Translations under genes and position numbers: made by a program
The notes under the pieces: generated by a model
The model's input: only the letters and a program-made list of their open reading frames with translations
Database searches by the model: none
What the model was told of the DNA's origin: nothing
Shown here: positions 53,574-58,399 of the stretch, piece by piece
How the letters are laid out: every line of letters starts with the position of its first letter
Numbering within the stretch: position 1 is the stretch's first letter
Assembly (NCBI GenBank): GCA_023423045.1
Contig: JAFAGA010000014.1
Span: forward strand, 1-58,399
DNA: 58,399 nucleotides
Source: Bacillota bacterium
GTDB taxonomy: Bacteria > Bacillota > Clostridia > Lachnospirales > Lachnospiraceae
Reading direction: 5' to 3'

Positions 53574-53765
53574 GTGGATACTGTGGATAGTGTGGATGGA
53601 TTTATGGAAGAAAAATGTAAAAAGATGTAAAAAACAATTGGAATATAGTAGAATTCTAAGCCGTTCTGAGTAAACCCCCAATTTCCTGGGAGTGGAAATT
53701 GTTAAAAAAATATCCACAGCATTTATCGAAAAAAATGTTGATAAAGCTGTGGATAATGTGGATAA
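53574..53765. promoter_or_regulatory. Cluster of DnaA-box-like 9-mers
   Basis: Seven TGTGGATAA-like 9-mers: three abutting copies at 53574-53582, 53583-53591 and 53592-53600 (TGTGGATAC, TGTGGATAG, TGTGGATGG), an inverted TGTGGATAT at 53710-53718, a TGTTGATAA at 53736-53744, and two abutting perfect TGTGGATAA at 53748-53756 and 53757-53765. The consensus DnaA box is TTATCCACA. The region is A/T-rich and sits upstream of the dnaD-dnaI-like pair. Confidence 0.7.
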
Positions 53766-55169
53766 CTATAATCCTAACAGGTTTTCTCCCACGGATACGA
53801 TATCTCCGGCGCCCATAGTTATCAACAGGTCGCCGTTAATACAATTTTCTAATAAATAATTTTCAATTTCATCGAAGCACGGGAAATAGTGCACATCTTT
53901 ACCAATTTTCTCAAGCTCCCTTGCTAAATCTTTGGAGGAGATATCCCCCGGATTCTTCTCTCTGGCAGCGTAAATATCAGCAAGAACCACTCTATCGGCC
54001 AGGGATAGGGCTTCAGCAAATTCACCGAGATGCTGTTTCGTCCTGGTATAGGTATGTGGTTGGAAGATACACCAGAGATTACGATGTGGATAATTTTTAG
54101 CTGCACCCAGAGTTGCCTTTACTTCGGTCGGGTGATGGGCATAATCGTCAATAATGGTTACTCCTCCGATAGATCCCTTATATTCGAAGCGTCGCTTGGA
54201 ATTATGGAATGAAATGAGGGCGTTTTTAATCTTTTCCACCGGAATACCCACCTCGAGGGCCACGGCAACGGCGGGAAGAGAGTTGGAGATATTATGGATA
54301 CCAATGGAATTCAGGTGAAGGCGGTCGATAAAGGACCCTTTATAGTATAAGTCATAGCTGCAGGTGAACTGACCGTCAAATTCAATCCTGTCGGCTGCGA
54401 TGTCATAGGTCCGGCTATCCTTTTGATAAGCTGGATCAATGATGCCGTAGGTAAGGACCTGGCATACCAAGTCCTGAGTTAGTTCTTCGATACGGTCAAT
54501 ATCCCCGTTTACGAATAGCTGTCCGTCTGCAGGAAGGCGCAGCGCAAATTTGTGGAAAGAATTACGGATATCCTCCAGATCCTTGAAGAAATCCAGGTGG
54601 TCAGCGTCAATGTTAAGAATAATGCTTCGCTTCGGATTAAACTCCAGAAAGGTATTGGTATATTCACAAGCCTCCGTAATAAAATGTTCGGATTTACCCA
54701 TACGGATATTGCCGCCAATGGCATCGAGGATACCTCCGACAGAGATGGTAGGATCCAGCTCTCCTTCCATAAATATCAGGGAAAGTAAGGAGGTGGTTGT
54801 TGTTTTGCCGTGAGTTCCGGATACGGCGATGGCATCCTGAAAGTTTAACATCACCTGTCCGATCATCTGAGCACGATTAAGCATGGGGATGTTCTTGCGC
54901 TGTACCTCCCTTAACTCTTCATTATCCTCTGAAATTGCGGCGGTATAAACCGCAACATCAATATCGGAGGAAATATTCGAGGGTCTTTGACCGAAGAATA
55001 CTTCGATTCCGAGAGCGCTGAGATGATCAGTTATTTTACTTTGATGGCTGTCAGACCCGCTTACCTTAAAACCAAGGGTATGTAGATATTCTGCAAATCC
55101 GCTCATACTTATTCCGCCTATACCGATAAAATGAATTCGGCAGGGTGTGTCAAAATTAATTTTGTACAT
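53766..55169 (-). CDS. murC: UDP-N-acetylmuramate--L-alanine ligase
   Basis: 467 residues, the normal length. It has the N-terminal nucleotide-binding GIGGISMSG (16-24), the ATP loop GTHGKTTTTSL near 117, and the three-domain Mur ligase layout through FQPHTYTRT near 360 and the C-terminal ITMGAGDI. It adds L-alanine to UDP-MurNAc in the cytoplasm, the first committed peptide step of peptidoglycan. It has its own promoter; the stop directly abuts the last DnaA-box-like 9-mer. Confidence 0.95.
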   Translation of the reverse strand: MYKINFDTPCRIHFIGIGGISMSGFAEYLHTLGFKVSGSDSHQSKITDHLSALGIEVFFGQRPSNISSDIDVAVYTAAISEDNEELREVQRKNIPMLNRAQMIGQVMLNFQDAIAVSGTHGKTTTTSLLSLIFMEGELDPTISVGGILDAIGGNIRMGKSEHFITEACEYTNTFLEFNPKRSIILNIDADHLDFFKDLEDIRNSFHKFALRLPADGQLFVNGDIDRIEELTQDLVCQVLTYGIIDPAYQKDSRTYDIAADRIEFDGQFTCSYDLYYKGSFIDRLHLNSIGIHNISNSLPAVAVALEVGIPVEKIKNALISFHNSKRRFEYKGSIGGVTIIDDYAHHPTEVKATLGAAKNYPHRNLWCIFQPHTYTRTKQHLGEFAEALSLADRVVLADIYAAREKNPGDISSKDLARELEKIGKDVHYFPCFDEIENYLLENCINGDLLITMGAGDIVSVGENLLGL

Positions 55170-55197
55170 AGTACACTTCCTATTCTTGATTCGTTAC

Positions 55198-55223
55198 CAA
55201 AAGTAGCCCATAGGGGACTTTTG
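55198..55223 (-). promoter_or_regulatory. Hairpin in the murC 5' leader
   Basis: CAAAAGT (55198-55204) pairs with ACTTTTG (55217-55223) with an inner CCC/GGG, about 30 nt upstream of the murC start and downstream of its predicted promoter. The function is unknown. Confidence 0.35.
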
Positions 55224-55254
55224 TTCCATATCATATAAAGTTATGCTAACTGCT

Positions 55255-55282
55255 ATTATAACCCATTTCCCTTAAAATACAA
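55255..55282 (-). promoter_or_regulatory. Promoter for murC
   Basis: On the minus strand TTGTAT (55277-55282), a 16-bp spacer and TATAAT (55255-55260), about 85 bp upstream of the start codon. Confidence 0.55.
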
Positions 55283-55482
55283 TAATAAAATGCTTCCTCA
55301 AAATGCATAAATATGCTGTTTGAAGACGGCAATTCATACTTATTATATTCTAAATTTATTGGTTGGTTTCTGGATTTGGATGAAAAACAGGTGAAAAATC
55401 AATTGTATTCACCTGAAAATAGGCAGTATAGTTCAAAATGTCAAAAAAATACGCTTTTTTATGGGTTTTTTCGTAAATATTA

Positions 55483-55529
55483 TTCACAAATGAGGATATT
55501 TATGGTATAATGTCATCAGACATTATACC
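55483..55529 (+). promoter_or_regulatory. spoVG promoter with palindrome over the -10 box
   Basis: TTCACA (55483-55488), a 17-bp spacer and TATAAT (55506-55511). A perfect inverted repeat, GGTATAATGT (55504-55513) with ACATTATACC (55520-55529), covers the -10 and start site. A repressor site is inferred; no sigma-H consensus is evident. The remaining 190-bp leader to spoVG shows no gene. Confidence 0.6.
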
Positions 55530-55715
55530 GTGCCGACCGAAGCGAGTGTGCACCGTTTAAATTCTATGGAATCGGTCCGGAAAAATTGATATCCAAGGTT
55601 AAATCTTGGCATAATGAGAGTTTTATAGCAACAGGGAAAAGTAAAATTAACTGGAGTTAAACTTGCTTTTTCTAAATAACTAACGATAAATTTGACAGAA
55701 AAGGGGGACCATGCC

Positions 55716-55997
55716 ATGCAAATTACTGATGTACGTGTGCGGAAGGTGAGTAAGGAAGGCAAGATGAAAGCGGTTGTTTCAATTACAATTGATAACGAGT
55801 TCGTAGTACACGATATCAAGGTAATCGAAGGTGATAAGGGCTTATTCATCGCTATGCCCAGCAGAAAAGCCGGTGATGGTGAGTATCGTGATATTGCTCA
55901 TCCGATTAACTCGGACACCAGGGATAAGATTCAGAAAATCATCCTTGAGAAGTATGAAATTGCAGCATTAGAGTCAGAAGACACAGAGGAAGAGTAA
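55716..55997 (+). CDS. spoVG: Septation/sporulation regulator SpoVG
   Basis: 93 residues from the ATG at 55716 (MQITDVRVRKV), preceded by AAGGGGGA at 55701-55708; ATGs at 55692 and 55711 are not suitable. The family core is intact (ITDVRVRKVSKEGKMKAVVSITIDNEFVVHDIKVIEGDKGLFIAMPSRK, then YRDIAHPINSDTRDKIQ). SpoVG is a small RNA/DNA-binding regulator linked to sporulation, division and virulence genes. The short acidic tail (ESEDTEEE) is normal. Monocistronic, with a terminator downstream. Confidence 0.95.
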   Translation: MQITDVRVRKVSKEGKMKAVVSITIDNEFVVHDIKVIEGDKGLFIAMPSRKAGDGEYRDIAHPINSDTRDKIQKIILEKYEIAALESEDTEEE

Positions 55998-56018
55998 AAG
56001 CAAAAGGTATAAGAACCA

Positions 56019-56077
56019 AAAAACAGCTGGAAGGTGTCACTATAACAATATGTGATAGTAACCTTTCGGCTGTTTTT
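56019..56077 (+). terminator. spoVG terminator
   Basis: A long hairpin begins AAAAACAGC (ending 56027) and closes with GCTGTTTTT (56069-56077). The arms also pair over AAGGT...CACTAT with ATAGT...ACCTT. The T run makes it a convincing intrinsic terminator. Confidence 0.85.
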
Positions 56078-56080
56078 GGC

Positions 56081-56321
56081 TAAAATATGCAACTATAAAC
56101 TGCCCGCAAAATATGGTCGGATGTAATTGGTTTGATGATTATTTAGAATAGTGCGAATATCAAGCTCTCATAAAAACGCTGGGAGGTTCGCACTAAATTA
56201 TAGTATTATTTATTACTAAATGTTTTGGGGTTTAAGTTAAAATGAGCTAGGGTGAGAAAAATATTGTTTGATTTCAATAACTATTTATGAGAAATCGAAG
56301 ATAAAGTTGTTCGTTTTTGCT
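56081..56321 (+). promoter_or_regulatory. CRISPR leader region
   Basis: About 240 bp of A/T-rich sequence directly before the first repeat. It contains an inverted repeat, TAGTGCGAA (56149-56157) with TTCGCACTA (56187-56195), next to GGGAGGTTCGCAC, a motif I recall from type I-C leaders. Repeat orientation and the degenerate last repeat place the leader at this end. No ORF seen. Confidence 0.65.
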
Positions 56322-58244
56322 GTCGATCCTCGCAAGAGGGTCGTGGATTGAAATTCTCCAGCTGCTCTCATTGCCTCTTTTTCCGCTAATGTCGATCCTC
56401 GCAAGAGGGTCGTGGATTGAAATCAAATGACAGAATAGTAGAATACACCTATAAAAAGTCGATCCTCGCAAGAGGGTCGTGGATTGAAATGCTTGCCGGC
56501 CGTGTTGGATCCGTGGCCTGCATCCGTCGATCCTCGCAAGAGGGTCGTGGATTGAAATAGCATACCAAAATTATCATTTAGCGAACAAAGGTGTCGATCC
56601 TCGCAAGAGGGTCGTGGATTGAAATTAGCGATATGACTTCGAATGGCTTCGGAGGCCTTGTCGATCCTCGCAAGAGGGTCGTGGATTGAAATCCAAACCG
56701 GGAAACGGTCAATATCAGGTATTGGAACGTCGATCCTCGCAAGAGGGTCGTGGATTGAAATTACGGAAATGTGAAAGATAACTATGCAAGGCAATACGTC
56801 GATCCTCGCAAGAGGGTCGTGGATTGAAATTCTCTTATCGTAAACTTAACAGATTTTGCACCGAGTCGATCCTCGCAAGAGGGTCGTGGATTGAAATGCT
56901 CATATGTAGTACTCTCCTTTCCTGTAAAATTGTCGATCCTCGCAAGAGGGTCGTGGATTGAAATATTGTATCCTTTTCAAACGAAACGGCTATGTCCTCG
57001 TCGATCCTCGCAAGAGGGTCGTGGATTGAAATACCCAGAGCAGATGAGAGAGGTCAGGCTTGGAAAGCGTCGATCCTCGCAAGAGGGTCGTGGATTGAAA
57101 TTGTTAATTTTTTATTTGTGACACTGGTTACTGCGGTCGATCCTCGCAAGAGGGTCGTGGATTGAAATATGTTGTTCATGACCGGAGATTAAACCATTTT
57201 GAGTCGATCCTCGCAAGAGGGTCGTGGATTGAAATCAAGATATTTGTTGACGGTAGAAGAGTATGAGGCGTCGATCCTCGCAAGAGGGTCGTGGATTGAA
57301 ATTTATCTGCCTCAAAAAATGGATGCTATTACCTGGTCGATCCTCGCAAGAGGGTCGTGGATTGAAATCCAAAGGCTGGAGAAACGTGATAGCGGAAGTA
57401 TGTGTCGATCCTCGCAAGAGGGTCGTGGATTGAAATTTAAGGGGGTAGACGTAGAAGAGGGCGAAGTAATGTCGATCCTCGCAAGAGGGTCGTGGATTGA
57501 AATCGGATACTAGTGCATACACAAACACGATACAGACAGTCGATCCTCGCAAGAGGGTCGTGGATTGAAATGCACAGCACAAAGACGGCATGATCCCCCT
57601 GGGAAGTCGATCCTCGCAAGAGGGTCGTGGATTGAAATTTGATTGCGCTGTCTACCTTGGCTTGTATCGACGTCGATCCTCGCAAGAGGGTCGTGGATTG
57701 AAATAAACAGTCGGAAGTACTTTATTGGGAACTTTCGCGTCGATCCTCGCAAGAGGGTCGTGGATTGAAATCATGGTATACAATCTCAAAAAGATGCGTA
57801 ATCCTGTCGATCCTCGCAAGAGGGTCGTGGATTGAAATCAATGTTAAATAATTTTTTTGCTGTAGCCCTGCCTACGTCGATCCTCGCAAGAGGGTCGTGG
57901 ATTGAAATCCGACAACAGTAGTTCAGTCGGCAAAAATGAAACGTCGATCCTCGCAAGAGGGTCGTGGATTGAAATCCTGCGTCCTCCTTATACTCAATTT
58001 CTACTTTTTGTCGATCCTCGCAAGAGGGTCGTGGATTGAAATGCATATATCATGTGTTGGTAGACTACTGCTGCCCTCGTCGATCCTCGCAAGAGGGTCG
58101 TGGATTGAAATCTTATCGCATGCGCACCGGATCACTTCGGCCTGGTCGATCCTCGCAAGAGGGTCGTGGATTGAAATTCGAATCAAATAATGTGAGGCCA
58201 AATACAGATCAGTCGATCCTCGTAAGAGGGTCGTGGATTGAAAT
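56322..58244 (+). CRISPR. CRISPR array, 29 repeats and 28 spacers, type I-C-like repeat, no cas genes in window
   Basis: The 33-bp repeat begins GTCGATCCTC and ends GTCGTGGATTGAAAT. It occurs 29 times from 56322-56354 to 58212-58244. The 28 spacers are all different and 33-37 bp long (mostly 34). The repeat can fold into an 8-bp stem (CGATCCTC with GAGGGTCG, one G-U pair) capped by GCAA. The ATTGAAAT end and length are those of type I-C repeats. The only altered repeat is the last, where GCAA becomes GTAA, so the array is read left to right with new spacers at the left. By eye no spacer matches other sequence in the window. Confidence 0.97.
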
Positions 58245-58399
58245 TGACGGATGGATGGAAGAACTTCATTGTACGTAAGCGCATAGTTTCAGGGTATACA
58301 TAAAGCAAATCCGGATCCTATTGCTAGCCTTCCGGAATGCGAGCATTTTACTCCATTTTATTCTTGCAAAGTTCTTGGACTGTTTCATCCCAAGGTGCA
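58245..58399. other. Sequence distal to the CRISPR array
   Basis: 155 bp after the last repeat with no complete gene. A minus-strand frame ending at 58348-58350 is open for 16 codons to the window edge (…PWDETVQELCKNKME) and could be the C terminus of a gene beginning beyond the window. It is too short to call. Confidence 0.3.

Noticed and set aside
53270..53765. Calling the DnaA-box region the chromosomal origin
   Set aside because: dnaA, dnaN and recF are not here and GC skew cannot be computed by eye. Kept only as a DnaA-box cluster.
55313..55510. 65-codon plus-strand frame upstream of spoVG
   Set aside because: It has no ribosome binding site, odd composition, and runs into the spoVG promoter. 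Not accepted as a gene.
56274..58278. Many short open frames inside the CRISPR array
   Set aside because: Their translations are periodic (for example ISIHDPLARID, SSQEGRGLK), showing that they are only the repeat read in different frames.
58348..58399. Start of a cas operon at the right edge
   Set aside because: Only 16 codons of a minus-strand frame are visible, and they match no Cas protein that I can recognise.

Overview
The window looks like part of the chromosome of a low-to-moderate GC, Gram-positive, endospore-lineage Firmicute, most likely a Clostridia member of the Lachnospiraceae type. This rests on spoVG, a broken spoVB-like gene, a DnaD-like/DnaI-like replication pair, a YtrA-type GntR regulator with its ABC genes, strong AGGAGG-type ribosome binding sites, and the long form of PRPP synthetase. 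No species can be named from the sequence alone.

Layout. 1-6.9 kb (+): the end of a nitroreductase-like gene, a TetR/ABC/FtsX export trio, a lipoprotein alpha/beta hydrolase, a small conserved hypothetical gene, and a YtrA-ABC-membrane protein operon under a palindromic operator. 7-12.5 kb: a ferritin-like protein, a glycerophosphodiester phosphodiesterase, and a minus-strand glycerate module (CdaR regulator, GntP permease, glycerate kinase). 12.5-21.3 kb: a 1,096-residue FtsX permease with a long coiled coil and no ATPase beside it, a SpoVB-like flippase pseudogene, a WYL regulator, an Fpg/Nei-like protein lacking the catalytic proline, a GNAT enzyme and a GH32 fructosidase. 21.3-25.4 kb (-): a complete iron-siderophore ABC importer with promoter and operator.

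25.5-31.6 kb (-): an operon joining UbiD, UbiA and UbiX homologues (the late-step trio of quinone synthesis, MqnL/MqnP/MqnM-like) to a complete NMT1/ThiY-type ABC importer. It could be a salvage system for an imported aromatic quinone precursor and is the most interesting metabolic locus here. 31.6-33 kb: a hairpin-rich repeat cassette, an orphan holin-like gene and a GNAT gene. 33-43.3 kb: a glycan locus with a divergent AraR-like GntR/LacI regulator, several palindromic operators, a CUT1 sugar importer and three paralogous five-bladed-propeller enzymes. The enzymes are one cytoplasmic protein fused to a GH5-like domain, one lipoprotein, and one secreted protein with two C-terminal lectin-like domains. 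Motif order resembles GH93 exo-arabinanases.

43.9-55.2 kb: housekeeping genes for DNA repair (YhaO/YhaN-like), the cell wall (PBP1A, MurC), PRPP synthesis and replication initiation (DnaD-like, DnaI-like). A tight cluster of DnaA-box-like 9-mers and a 94-bp tandem repeat lie between murC and the dnaD-like gene. 55.7-58.2 kb: spoVG, then a leader and a CRISPR array of 29 type I-C-like repeats with 28 spacers. No cas gene is present in the window.
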